In this document: in pieces, positions 24,188-32,234 of the stretch | How the letters are laid out: each line of letters begins with the position of its first letter | Position numbering within the stretch: the first letter of the stretch is position 1 | Translations under genes and position numbers: made by a program | The notes under the pieces: generated by a model | Told to the model about the DNA's origin: nothing | Databases searched by the model: none | Seen by the model: the letters and a program-made list of their open reading frames with translations, nothing else | Source: Ignavibacteria bacterium | GTDB taxonomy: Bacteria; Bacteroidota; Ignavibacteria; UBA10030 | Direction: 5' to 3' | Length of the DNA stretch: 32,292 nt | Assembly (NCBI GenBank): GCA_016873755.1 | Contig: VGWB01000018.1 | Coordinates: 1 to 32,292 of the forward strand

Positions 24188-25324
24188 CTACTTTCCTTCT
24201 TTGGACACATCCAGCTGTTTCCCATCAGAAGATTCCGGGATAGACTGAATGGATTTGAACTTCTCCGTCAACGCGCCTAATTGCTTGTCTGCTTTGTCGT
24301 AGTTGTTCTTCGCGTTGGTGAGTTGACCTCCCAGCGTATCGAAAACGTCGGAGAATTTCTGAAGCTCCGAACCAAGGCGCTCGAGATTCTGGAAGATTGC
24401 CTTCGCGCTCCGTTCAATCTGCAACCCTTTGAGCCCCAACGCAATGACTCGCAAGTGTGCGTAGAAGCTGTTTGGCGAGACCGGGACCACGCGTTTCCCC
24501 GTCGCATACGCGTACAGCCCATCCTCATCGGGGAAGGATTCGTCCTTGATGATGGTTTCGTAGTATATGTTCTCCGCCGGGATGTACATCAGTGCGAAAT
24601 CGAACGTCCCCTCATCCGGGAGAATGTACTTCTCCGAGATCGCATCAATATGCTTTCTGACATCAGCGCGGAACAATCGCGCTGCTGTTTTCTTTTCCTG
24701 CTCAGTCTTCGCCTCAAGCATTTTCTGGAAATTCTCAAGGGGGAACTTCGAATCAACCGATACCATCCCCCCGGCGGTGTGGATAACGGCATCCACAGCC
24801 TGCCCGTTGCGAAACTTGTACTGCGTGTCATACGCGTTGGCCGGCAGAACCTGCTTGAGCAAGTCTTCCAGCAGGAGCTCGCCAAGTCCACCACGAAGCT
24901 TCGGTGCTTTGAGCATTTCCTCAAGCTTCGAGACGCTCTGTCCAAGCTCCTTGATCTCCTGGGTTGCCCTTCCTAGCTCACCCAATTTGTTCTGAACGTC
25001 TTGAATCACCTTGGCGGCATTATCCAGCCTGCTTCCCATTTGGCCGGTGTTGTTCTGGAGCTGCTGGGTGACATTCCCCAACTGGGACGTCACAATTTGG
25101 AGTTGCTGGCTTACCGTCTGGGTCGTACTGTCCAACCGCTGATTGAGGGCAGATGATGTACCGAGGAGCGTGTCCCGGACCTCTGACCGGAGTGAATCAA
25201 TCTGCTGCTGGAAGAGGAGAGAGGTTTGTGCCTCTGCTTCTCCACTTTTTGACGGACGCCTCATAACGAGCACGGCCAGCAATGCAATTGCAATCACGAG
25301 CAATATTACCAGGAGCCATTCCAT
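24188..25324 (-). CDS. rmuC: DNA recombination protein RmuC
   Basis: RmuC-family proteins are membrane-anchored putative nucleases that limit inversions at short inverted repeats. The N-terminus has a single transmembrane helix (WLLVILLVIAIALLAVLVM). It is followed by a long coiled-coil, rich in Gln (about residues 35-130), and then the RmuC core: LRGGLGELLLEDLLKQVLP, QYKFRNGQAVDAVIH, VSVDSKFPLENFQKML and FDFALMYIPAENIYYE. Length is 378 residues, in the lower normal range. It starts at ATG 25324, 44 bp downstream of a small ORF. No ribosome-binding site is obvious. Confidence 0.92.
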   Translation of the reverse strand: MEWLLVILLVIAIALLAVLVMRRPSKSGEAEAQTSLLFQQQIDSLRSEVRDTLLGTSSALNQRLDSTTQTVSQQLQIVTSQLGNVTQQLQNNTGQMGSRLDNAAKVIQDVQNKLGELGRATQEIKELGQSVSKLEEMLKAPKLRGGLGELLLEDLLKQVLPANAYDTQYKFRNGQAVDAVIHTAGGMVSVDSKFPLENFQKMLEAKTEQEKKTAARLFRADVRKHIDAISEKYILPDEGTFDFALMYIPAENIYYETIIKDESFPDEDGLYAYATGKRVVPVSPNSFYAHLRVIALGLKGLQIERSAKAIFQNLERLGSELQKFSDVFDTLGGQLTNAKNNYDKADKQLGALTEKFKSIQSIPESSDGKQLDVSKEGK

Positions 25325-25368
25325 TGACGCACCGAATACTTAGTTCGAGATCTACCTGCCCTCACAAT

Positions 25369-25569
25369 CTACTGAGTTGCCTGCAAAGCATCAAGCCGCC
25401 TCTGAAGACCCTTGTTGATCTGGTCAGATGCATCCTCCTTGAGCGCGAGTCGAAGAGACTGCACGGCCTGGGTGGTGTCTCGCTGCTTCAAGTACGGATT
25501 ACCGAGCGAAGAGTAGATGCGCCATTTGTTGAGGCCTTCGTACTCCTCCTTACGAAGAGATTCCTTCAA
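25369..25569 (-). CDS. Small alpha-helical protein or C-terminal TPR-like remnant, unknown
   Basis: The 66-residue frame starts at TTG 25569 and reads LKESLRKEEYEGLNKWRIY, SSLGNPYLKQRDTTQAVQSL and RLALKEDASDQINKGLQRRL. The helix pattern resembles a tetratricopeptide unit followed by a capping helix, as at the C-terminus of TPR proteins. An in-frame TGA lies 33 bp upstream of the TTG, and no ATG or strong ribosome-binding site is present. It follows kbl by 37 bp on the same strand. It may be the tail of a deleted TPR gene or a short real gene at the end of the operon. I cannot name a function. Confidence 0.35.
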   Translation of the reverse strand: MKESLRKEEYEGLNKWRIYSSLGNPYLKQRDTTQAVQSLRLALKEDASDQINKGLQRRLDALQATQ

Positions 25570-25606
25570 GTCTCGGTTACGATCTCTCGAGTCTCTTCAG
25601 GGCAAG

Positions 25607-26854
25607 TTACGTTCCGTATGCGGCGATGATCTCGTCCTTCTTCTTTCCCAGGATGTTGTACTTTGCACCAACTTTCGCGAAGGCCGCGATCGCCTTATCG
25701 AGATGCTCCCTTTCATGGTCCGCGGAGATCTGCACCCGTATTCGCGCCTGGCCTTGCGGCACGACCGGAAAGAAGAATCCTATCGCGTAGACGCCTTCCT
25801 CATACAGATCACGCGAAACGTCCTGTGCAAGCTTGGCGTTGTAGAGCATGACCGGTACGATCGCATGCACACCAGGTCTGATATCAAATCCAGCCTGTGT
25901 CATCTTTTCCCTGAAGTATTTCGTGTTCTTCTCAAGCTTGTTCCGCCGTTCCGTGGATCGGGAGATCAGGTCGATGACCCTGATGGAGGCGGCGATCACG
26001 ACGGGTGGCACAGTGTTCGAAAACAAGTATGGCCGGGCCCGCTGCCGACAGAGCTCCACAATCTCCTTGCGTCCGCTCACACAACCGCCGGCAGCACCCC
26101 CCAATGCCTTCCCGAGCGTCGTCGTGATGGCATCAATACGACCTAACACTCCGCAATACTCGTGGGTCCCCTTCCCCCGGTCTCCGACGAATCCCGTCGA
26201 ATGCGAATCGTCCACGGTCACCATCGCATCATATTTATCAGCAAGACCACAGATCTTGTCCAGCGGCGCGATGTCCCCATCCATGGAGAAAACGCCGTCG
26301 GTGATGATCATTCTGAAGCGGCACCCCTGGGTCTCCTGCAGCTTTTCCTCCAGGTGGGCCATGTTGAGATGCTTGTAGTTGTAGAGCTGTGCCTTGCAGA
26401 GTCGCATGCCGTCAACGATAGAGGCATGCACCAGCCTGTCAGCGATCATCGCATCATCCTTGTCGAGCACCACTTCAAAAAGCCCCGCGTTTGCCTCCAT
26501 ACAGGATGGGAACAGCACCGTATCTTCGGTTTCGAGGAACTCTGAGAGCTTCTTCTCCAACTGGTTGTGGATATCCTGCGTACCGCAGATGAAGCGTACA
26601 GAAGACATCCCGTACCCGTGCGAATCCAGCCCTCTGTGCGCTGCAGCGACAACTTCCGGGTGACTGGAGAGGCCAAGGTAGTTATTCGCGCAGAGATTGA
26701 TCACTTCTTTGCTTGGCTGCCCAGGCGGGTACTCCACCTTGATCCGAGAACTCTGGGGGGACTTGATATGTCGCTCTTCCTTGAACAGGCCTGCGCCCCT
26801 GATCGACGTCAGCTCGTTGGTGTAGTGATTCCTCGCTTTCTCGCTATAGGCCAT
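25607..26854 (-). CDS. kbl: Glycine C-acetyltransferase (Kbl)-like alpha-oxoamine synthase
   Basis: Kbl is a PLP enzyme that joins glycine and acetyl-CoA to 2-amino-3-oxobutyrate, or runs the reverse in threonine breakdown. The 415 residues contain INLCANNYLGLSSHPEVV near 52, HGYGMSSVRFICGTQDIH at 79-96, LVHASIVDGMRLCKAQ near 141, Asp215 and His218 in VDDSHSTGFVG, and the Schiff-base Lys249 in TTTLGKALGGAAGG. The RFICGTQ pattern favours Kbl over BioF or serine palmitoyltransferase. ATG 26854 starts 2 nt after the acp stop, with AAGGAG inside the last acp codons. The neighbours acp, AcsA-like ligase and acpS are not usual for Kbl. The acyl donor could therefore be an acyl-carrier protein instead of CoA. 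Confidence 0.88.
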   Translation of the reverse strand: MAYSEKARNHYTNELTSIRGAGLFKEERHIKSPQSSRIKVEYPPGQPSKEVINLCANNYLGLSSHPEVVAAAHRGLDSHGYGMSSVRFICGTQDIHNQLEKKLSEFLETEDTVLFPSCMEANAGLFEVVLDKDDAMIADRLVHASIVDGMRLCKAQLYNYKHLNMAHLEEKLQETQGCRFRMIITDGVFSMDGDIAPLDKICGLADKYDAMVTVDDSHSTGFVGDRGKGTHEYCGVLGRIDAITTTLGKALGGAAGGCVSGRKEIVELCRQRARPYLFSNTVPPVVIAASIRVIDLISRSTERRNKLEKNTKYFREKMTQAGFDIRPGVHAIVPVMLYNAKLAQDVSRDLYEEGVYAIGFFFPVVPQGQARIRVQISADHEREHLDKAIAAFAKVGAKYNILGKKKDEIIAAYGT

Positions 26855-26856
26855 GG

Positions 26857-27120
26857 CTACTCCTTAACAGAAGGGACAAGTTCTTTGAGCAGATTGATGA
26901 TGTTGTTGACCGAATCAAAAGCTTCAGGCGTTGCTTTCTCGTCGGGAATTTTGATCAGGAATTTCTTTTCCAAAAACAGCTTCAATGACACCATAGAGAA
27001 CGAATCGACAATTCCGCCAGAAATCAGCTTCGTGTCAGCCGTAATTTCCTGGTCGGAATCTTCGTCGAGGTACTCTTTCCTGACGTAATCAACGATCAGT
27101 TGCCTGATATCATCAGCCAT
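26857..27120 (-). CDS. Stand-alone acyl carrier protein (specialised type)
   Basis: The 87-residue acidic helical protein has the phosphopantetheine attachment motif GGIVDSFSMVSLKLFLEKKF, with Ser40 as the predicted modified residue. DEKATPEAFDSVNNIINLL forms the last helices. The motif VDSFSMVSL differs from the fatty-acid ACP pattern GADSLDTVEL. It is closer to carrier proteins that work with a dedicated adenylating enzyme. I chose ATG 27120, which has an AAAGGAGGATAT ribosome-binding site; a longer frame from 27204 overlaps the upstream ligase gene. It is 38 bp behind the ligase gene and 2 nt before kbl, so the three proteins are likely made together. Confidence 0.93.
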   Translation of the reverse strand: MADDIRQLIVDYVRKEYLDEDSDQEITADTKLISGGIVDSFSMVSLKLFLEKKFLIKIPDEKATPEAFDSVNNIINLLKELVPSVKE

Positions 27121-27158
27121 ATATCCTCCTTTTTGCAGCGGGAATAGATCCAGTGTCA

Positions 27159-28859
27159 TTAATCGTTTTCCAGCGTCGAAACGTCTCCGATCTCCTCTCC
27201 CCATTCTTTGGCGCGCAGCAACCTTCTCATGATCTTGCCGCTCCGCGTTTTCGGAAGTGAATCAACGTACTCGACCTCCTGCGGCATTGCCAGGGGAGAG
27301 AGTTTCTTGCGGATGAAGTTCATGATATCTATGGTCAGGTCATCGCTTTTCTGGTTGCCCGGCTTCAAGGCGATAAACGCCTTGACCACCTCCATGTTGA
27401 TCGGATCGGGCTTTCCCACAGCCGCGGACTCAGCCACCGCCGGATGCTCGAGCAGCGCCGATTCGATCTCAAAGGGTCCGACAAGATGTCCTGCGGTATT
27501 GATGACATCATCGTCTCGACCGACAAACCAGAAGTACCCATCCGCATCGACGCTGGACCGATCTCCGCTGATGTACCATCCGTTCTTAAATTTCTTCTCG
27601 TAAGTCTCCTGGTTGTTCCAGTACGTTCGAAACATGGATGGCCATCCGGGCTTTATGGCGATCAGCCCCACCGTCCCAGCCGTGGTGATAGGCTCAAACG
27701 TTTTGGGATTGACGACGGCGGCGGTAATCCCGGGGAATGGCTTGCCCATGGATCCGGGCTTGATCTTCATGCCTGGGTAGTTCGAGATCATAATCGACCC
27801 CGTCTCGGTCTGCCAGTACGAGTCGTGGAAGGGTCTCCCGAAGGCCTTCTCTGACCAGATGACGGCTTCCGCGTTCAACGGCTCGCCGACGCTGACCAGA
27901 TGTCGTAGTGACGACAGATTGTGCTTGCCCACCGGCTCCAGTCCCTCCTTCATCAGCAAACGAATCGCCGTCGGCGCAGAGTACCAAACCGTGACGTTGT
28001 GTTTCTCGATGAACGCATACCATTTGTGAGCGCTGAAGCCCGCATCGAGCACCGCTTGTGTGACTCCACAAGCCCACGGGCCAATGATGCCGTAGGATGT
28101 TCCCGTGACCCACCCGGGATCTGCAGTGCACCAGTAAATCTCATCGTCCTGAAGATCAAGTACCCATTTCGTTGTGATATGCTGGGCGATGATCGACGAG
28201 TGGACGTGCAACGCTCCCTTCGGCTTGCCCGTTGTTCCAGACGTGTAGTGCAAGACGGAAGGGGTTTCCGGGGTCACTTTAGCGATTTCGATGTTCTCCA
28301 CTCTCTGAGCCTTCTCCATGGAGAAGGCAATCTCTCCCCGTTCCAGAGGCCGATCGCCTGCATCAACCACGATGGTACGCGTGAGATGCGGAAGCGAGGG
28401 GCGAGTTCTCCTAACCTTCCCGAGATGCTTCCGCGTTGTGAGGATGGCCTTGGTTTCTGCATCCTCGAGACGCATAGCAAGTGCCTCCTCTCCGAACGCC
28501 GAGAAGAGGGGCTGGGCAATTCCACCCATCTTCAGGATTCCGATGAAGGAAATGTAGAGCTCAGGTATCCTGTCCATGAAAATACAGATCCTGTCTCCCG
28601 GCTGCAACCCGAGCTGCCTGAGCATGATTGCAAAGGCGTTGCTGTGGATACGAAGGTCGTCATAGGTGTAGCGTCTCACCTCTCCCGTAAAACCCTCCCA
28701 GATGAGTCCCACCCTGGTACCATTGCCGAGCTCCCCGATCCGATCAGTGCAGAAGTATCCGATGTTGTAGTTGCCGCTCTTCCCGTACTCAAGCTCCCCC
28801 TCCGCCAACTTCCAGCTGAACGTACGATGCCTTGTCTCATACGATCCGATATTGCTCAT
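27159..28859 (-). CDS. acsA: AcsA-type acyl/acetyl-CoA synthetase (AMP-forming)
   Basis: Adenylate-forming ligases activate a carboxylic acid as acyl-AMP and pass it to CoA, or in some systems to a carrier protein. Motifs: LHYTSGTTGKPKGALHVH (P-loop), YWCTADPGWVTGTSYGI, SVGEPLN, DSYWQTETGS, GWYISGDRSSVDADGYFWF, and the C-terminal catalytic Lys in PKTRSGKIMRRLLRA. The ending GDVSTLEND resembles Bacillus AcsA, suggesting acetate or another short acid. I chose ATG 28859 (MSNIGSYETRH), with GAGGAG 5 nt upstream; this ATG overlaps the acpS stop as ATGA. The 566 residues match AcsA. Direct transfer to the neighbouring ACP is possible, but it is only inferred from gene order. Confidence 0.88.
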   Translation of the reverse strand: MSNIGSYETRHRTFSWKLAEGELEYGKSGNYNIGYFCTDRIGELGNGTRVGLIWEGFTGEVRRYTYDDLRIHSNAFAIMLRQLGLQPGDRICIFMDRIPELYISFIGILKMGGIAQPLFSAFGEEALAMRLEDAETKAILTTRKHLGKVRRTRPSLPHLTRTIVVDAGDRPLERGEIAFSMEKAQRVENIEIAKVTPETPSVLHYTSGTTGKPKGALHVHSSIIAQHITTKWVLDLQDDEIYWCTADPGWVTGTSYGIIGPWACGVTQAVLDAGFSAHKWYAFIEKHNVTVWYSAPTAIRLLMKEGLEPVGKHNLSSLRHLVSVGEPLNAEAVIWSEKAFGRPFHDSYWQTETGSIMISNYPGMKIKPGSMGKPFPGITAAVVNPKTFEPITTAGTVGLIAIKPGWPSMFRTYWNNQETYEKKFKNGWYISGDRSSVDADGYFWFVGRDDDVINTAGHLVGPFEIESALLEHPAVAESAAVGKPDPINMEVVKAFIALKPGNQKSDDLTIDIMNFIRKKLSPLAMPQEVEYVDSLPKTRSGKIMRRLLRAKEWGEEIGDVSTLEND

Positions 28860-29236
28860 GAATGCTCCTCGCAATGATTTGTTTCCACAACAACAAGCGC
28901 AATAGCAGTGTGATCTGAATGTGATTGAGAAACGTGGATGGCTGAAATACCTTTTTCCTCAGCAAGCCTCTCGAGCCGCCCCGACAACCGAAGCGTCCAG
29001 TCCTGCTTGACCTCCATTTCGTGCCAACACCAACCCTCCTCAAGTCCGCAACCTAACGCTTTGAGGAGTGCTTCCTTAAGCACAAAAATCGACGCGAAGT
29101 ACCTATCCTGTGTAACTCCCGACGGAGCGTTGAGGATCTCATCTCCCGTGAAGACCTGCTGGAGAAATTCTCTCCTGTCCTCGAGCAGTTGAAACCTGCC
29201 CACATCAACGACGTCGGTGCCAACGCCTAAGATCAT
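28856..29236 (-). CDS. acpS: Holo-ACP synthase (AcpS-type phosphopantetheinyl transferase)
   Basis: AcpS transfers 4'-phosphopantetheine from CoA to a Ser of carrier proteins. The 126-residue chain has the AcpS hallmarks GVGTDVVDVGRFQLL, with metal-binding Asp8, and FVLKEALLKALGCGLEEGW, with metal-binding Glu55. HVSQSHSDHTAIALVVVE follows near the C-terminus. It is divergent from typical AcpS (FxxKEAxxKAL kept, flanks different), which could mean dedication to the ACP two genes downstream. It starts at ATG 29236 and its TGA overlaps the ligase start. It is the first gene of the acpS-acsA-acp-kbl operon and follows the broken tdh fragment by 37 bp. Confidence 0.88.
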   Translation of the reverse strand: MILGVGTDVVDVGRFQLLEDRREFLQQVFTGDEILNAPSGVTQDRYFASIFVLKEALLKALGCGLEEGWCWHEMEVKQDWTLRLSGRLERLAEEKGISAIHVSQSHSDHTAIALVVVETNHCEEHS

Positions 29237-29272
29237 TTCAGCGATACCTTGTGTGCACCCATCGTGAATCCG

Positions 29273-29548
29273 CTATCGCTCGAGGAGAACCTTGTACACA
29301 TCTCCGGAGCGCATTGCGGCAAGTCCTGCGTCGAAGCGCTTGAGGGGAGCCTATGCGTCACGAATCCGGTTTTTACGAACCCCTTACCCAAGCGGACTTT
29401 CGCCGGCGTTTCCATCTGATCCCAGGTCTGAGAGAACCTGGGTCCAATTGCTCCATGAACCGTGACGCGGCAGAACATGGTGTTGTTGGCGAAGTCCGCC
29501 TGCATCACACCGGATGGTATCCCCAGCGAAGAGGAGGTTCGATCCATC
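29273..29548 (-). pseudogene. tdh: Threonine 3-dehydrogenase (tdh) C-terminal remnant, frameshifted
   Basis: Minus-strand text SLGIPSGVMQADFANNTMF, CRVTVHGAIGPRFSQTWDQM and VTHRLP corresponds to the C-terminal third of zinc-dependent L-threonine 3-dehydrogenase. A frame change follows, after which LKRFDAGLAAMRSGDVYKVL and LER complete the protein to a TAG at 29273-29275. Only about 90 of about 345 residues remain, and they start directly behind the DUF1028 gene stop at 29563. Tdh makes 2-amino-3-oxobutyrate, the substrate Kbl cleaves, so an ancestral tdh-kbl unit is likely. The match is by motif recognition on my reading. Confidence 0.7.
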
Positions 29549-29562
29549 CGCGGTACGCGTTG

Positions 29563-30606
29563 TCAGGGTTTCTCCGCCTTCCAGGCGGCAACATTCCTCC
29601 GAATATCTTCCAGAACCTCCCTGTCGATTTGGTCGTCATCCCGAATGCGTACATCGTAATTCTCCCATCCCATGAAATCCTGCAACGCCTTCTTGGTCTG
29701 CGCGTCGAACACACCGTTGACGGGACCAGAGTAGAACTTGAATCCTTTGTAGGCTTCCGCGCTGAGAATGGTCTGCAGTTCTCGGCAGAGAGCGGCGTCG
29801 ATTTTCATCAGGTTCTTTGGCTCGGTCCGGAAGAAGTACAGTTTATGCAACTTGTACAGCCGCTCCAATTCCTGCAGCGGTTGAGGATGGTCATAGATGC
29901 TGATGTCGATGAGATCGTCCGTCGTTCCGTCGTAGCCGGCTCCTTTCCGCTTGATGAGAAGGGCCGCCGATTGCTCTCCTCGGCGGTCGCCGCCAGCTCG
30001 CCCGGCAGCCACCAGTGCCGCAAGGAGTCTGTCGGCAAGCGTCCCTTGCGTCGACTGAAATGTCTTTGCAAGGGCCTCAACGGTTTCCCTGCCGACTAGA
30101 ATGTTTCCTTGCGCTGCGAATGTCTTGCCTATGATGACCATTCCCTTCCCACCGCTGGTGTTTCCCGCAATGCCGCCAGCCCAATCGAAACACTCCCTCC
30201 CCGTCCAGCTCGCGGAATTCCCCTTCGCGTCGACGATGCCAACCTGGCGGGTATCACGCGCCGTGTCATTCGCGATGAGAATCCTCAGCGCTTCCTCCGC
30301 CGTGGCTCCATTTCTCAGCAGAGCCAATCCCTTCGGCCCATACGAGACATTAACAAAGGACTGCGTCGCGACGCCGCCTACGCCCGCCTCAGCCCACGGA
30401 ACAACGGGACGGACGTTCGGAAACTTCGATTGAACAGCGACACCAACGTCGCCGTTCTCGGGATCGATGCCGACGATTGAAAATGTTGATGCAAAGGCAT
30501 CGGCGGCGGGAGCGGGTGACGGTGCGGCGGAAGGAGCCTCGAGGACGAGGTGGACGGACAAGAAGAAGACGGCAATACCGACAAGCGCTAATGAAATGCG
30601 TGCCAT
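29563..30606 (-). CDS. Secreted DUF1028 protein with C-terminal peptidoglycan-binding-like domain
   Basis: The 347-residue product begins with a signal sequence (ISLALVGIAVFFLSVHLVL) and an Ala/Pro-rich linker. The DUF1028 domain follows at about 40-250: FSIVGIDPENGDVGVAVQSK, VPWAEAGVGGVATQSFVN, DTRQVGIVDAKGNSASWTG and GGKGMVIIGKTFAAQGNILV. DUF1028 proteins have an Ntn-hydrolase-like fold and no well-defined reaction. The last 90 residues (YSGPVNGVFDAQTKKALQDF) form a peptidoglycan-binding-like domain often seen with it. It likely acts in the periplasm or outside. ATG 30606 follows a GGAGAATCGCC stretch. The stop lies next to the tdh remnant. Confidence 0.85.
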   Translation of the reverse strand: MARISLALVGIAVFFLSVHLVLEAPSAAPSPAPAADAFASTFSIVGIDPENGDVGVAVQSKFPNVRPVVPWAEAGVGGVATQSFVNVSYGPKGLALLRNGATAEEALRILIANDTARDTRQVGIVDAKGNSASWTGRECFDWAGGIAGNTSGGKGMVIIGKTFAAQGNILVGRETVEALAKTFQSTQGTLADRLLAALVAAGRAGGDRRGEQSAALLIKRKGAGYDGTTDDLIDISIYDHPQPLQELERLYKLHKLYFFRTEPKNLMKIDAALCRELQTILSAEAYKGFKFYSGPVNGVFDAQTKKALQDFMGWENYDVRIRDDDQIDREVLEDIRRNVAAWKAEKP

Positions 30607-30750
30607 GGCGATTCTCCTTGGCTATGCGAGAAATGTCTACCTGAAGACGAGAGGAGGTCCGTCGTAATGACGGATCGAATTCGTGATGATGCAGACGCGG
30701 TGAGAATATAGGCAGAAAAATTCTTGTACACAAAGTGCAGCAGGGTGGCG

Positions 30751-32130
30751 TTAGGGGGTTTTCTTCAACCTGATTGCGAAGGAACCATCCATGCCGTCGC
30801 GGTGCGGGAGAGTCTCAACGCAGCCATCGGACGTTACGAGGCGCTGATCGACGAATTGATTTGCATTCTCGACCACGAAGTCTGGATGCGAAGACAGAAA
30901 GGATTTCACGAGCAGCAAATTCTCTTCCGGTTCCGTTGTGCATGTGCTATAAACGAGAATGCCGTTGGGTTTCACGAGTCGAGCAGAATTCTCAAGAATG
31001 CCACGTTGGATTTCAACAAGCTTGGCAAGGTCCTCGAGCTCCCGTTTCCATTTTGCATCTGGCTTCTTGGAAAGCACACCCAATCCCGAGCACGGAGCGT
31101 CCACAAGCACTCGCTCCGCCGGTGTGGTTTGCACCGTCGCCGCATCAGCGGCGATGAAATGTGCGTTGGCGATTCCTAGGCGCTGACAAGCGTTCTTCAC
31201 GAGGTTGAGGCGCGTCTCATAGCGATCGATGGCTACAAGCTCTCCGATATTCTTCATCAACTCGCCGATAAACGTCGTCTTTCCGCCCGGAGCCGCACAC
31301 ATATCAAGCACCCGGTCGCCGGGTTTCGGATCAAGCAACCGAACGGCAAGGCCCGCGCTTTCATCCTGGACAAGGAAAAAGCCCTGACGGTACATTTCCG
31401 ATCCGCCGATGCCCGCCATATGCTTCACGCGAACGAAAAAGTCCAAATACTGAGAGCGAGAGAATTGAATTTGATGCTGATCAAGCTGCGAGAGGAAGTA
31501 CTCGAAGTCGATCTTGAGCCGGTTGACTCGAAGTGTGAGGTCGGGACGTTGATTGTTTGCTGCGAGAAGTCTGCGGGCTTCGTCATACCCGAAGCGATCC
31601 ACCCACCTCCTCACGATCCAGACAGGGTGGGATTCCACCACAGCGAGGTGTTGGATCTTGTCTTCTTTGAAATCAGGATAACGAATATTCTCCAGATTCC
31701 GCAGGATGTTTCGGAGAATGGCATTGACAAGGTCGGCAACCTTTTGGCCGCGCAGTCGCTTGATGAATTCCACCGATTCGTTGACCGCAGCGGCGTGGGG
31801 CACCTTGTCCAGGAAGAGGATTTGGTAGAGGGCAACGCGGAGCGCGTTCCTGATGTTTGTCTCCGCCTTCGTGAAATTTCCGTGAAAGAATCCTGTCAGG
31901 ACCCAGTCGAGTTTCATTTGCCATCGTATTGCGCCCGTCACGATCTCGTTGAGGAGACTCTTGTCGAGCTCATTCATCTCGGCCGTGCGCATCTCCGCGT
32001 CGAGGAGCCGATCAAGATACGCGTCTGAACGTTCGACCCGATTCAGGATCTTCACGGCAGTTCCACGCGGACCTCGATAGAGGTTCGGGGTTTCAAACTC
32101 TTCACTGGTTGTAGCCGGATCTTGACTCAT
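30751..32130 (-). CDS. rsmB: 16S rRNA (cytosine-967 C5)-methyltransferase RsmB
   Basis: RsmB methylates C967 of 16S rRNA using SAM. The 459-residue protein has an N-terminal NusB-like domain (about residues 20-150: TAVKILNRVERSDAYLDRLL, LLNEIVTGAIRWQ, VPHAAAVNESVEF). The SAM domain shows VQDESAGLAVRLLDPKPG, VLDMCAAPGGKTTFIGEL near 268, VDAPCSGLGVLSKKPD with one catalytic Cys, and VYSTCTTEPEEN with the second Cys. The final DGMDGSFAIRLKK is typical. It starts at ATG 32130. A terminator between it and the preceding rpmE end suggests its own transcription. The 144-bp space downstream to the DUF1028 start shows no clear terminator. Confidence 0.95.
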   Translation of the reverse strand: MSQDPATTSEEFETPNLYRGPRGTAVKILNRVERSDAYLDRLLDAEMRTAEMNELDKSLLNEIVTGAIRWQMKLDWVLTGFFHGNFTKAETNIRNALRVALYQILFLDKVPHAAAVNESVEFIKRLRGQKVADLVNAILRNILRNLENIRYPDFKEDKIQHLAVVESHPVWIVRRWVDRFGYDEARRLLAANNQRPDLTLRVNRLKIDFEYFLSQLDQHQIQFSRSQYLDFFVRVKHMAGIGGSEMYRQGFFLVQDESAGLAVRLLDPKPGDRVLDMCAAPGGKTTFIGELMKNIGELVAIDRYETRLNLVKNACQRLGIANAHFIAADAATVQTTPAERVLVDAPCSGLGVLSKKPDAKWKRELEDLAKLVEIQRGILENSARLVKPNGILVYSTCTTEPEENLLLVKSFLSSHPDFVVENANQFVDQRLVTSDGCVETLPHRDGMDGSFAIRLKKTP

Positions 32131-32170
32131 GCCTGGTCGTACCTGCGCAATCGGATAGCGACCCTACAGA

Positions 32171-32209
32171 AATGAAAATGCGGAATGTACTGTTGGAATA
32201 CATTCCGCA
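32171..32209 (-). terminator. Intrinsic terminator of the upstream ribosomal gene
   Basis: On the minus strand TGCGGAATGTA (32209-32199) pairs with TACATTCCGCA (32189-32179) around a 9-nt loop, and is followed by TTTTCATTTC. It lies 26 bp after the stop of the partial gene at 32235. Confidence 0.8.
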
Positions 32210-32234
32210 CGATCCCCCATGATCTGGGTTCGTT

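Noticed and set aside
25607-26854. Reading the oxoamine synthase as serine palmitoyltransferase of a sphingolipid cluster
   Set aside because: Motifs such as GMSSVRFICGTQD and the nearby tdh remnant fit Kbl better, and no ceramide reductase or synthase genes are visible; it is kept only as an analogy.
27921-28877. 318-codon open frame on the plus strand opposite acsA
   Set aside because: Antisense of a well-conserved ligase; no own motifs or ribosome-binding site.
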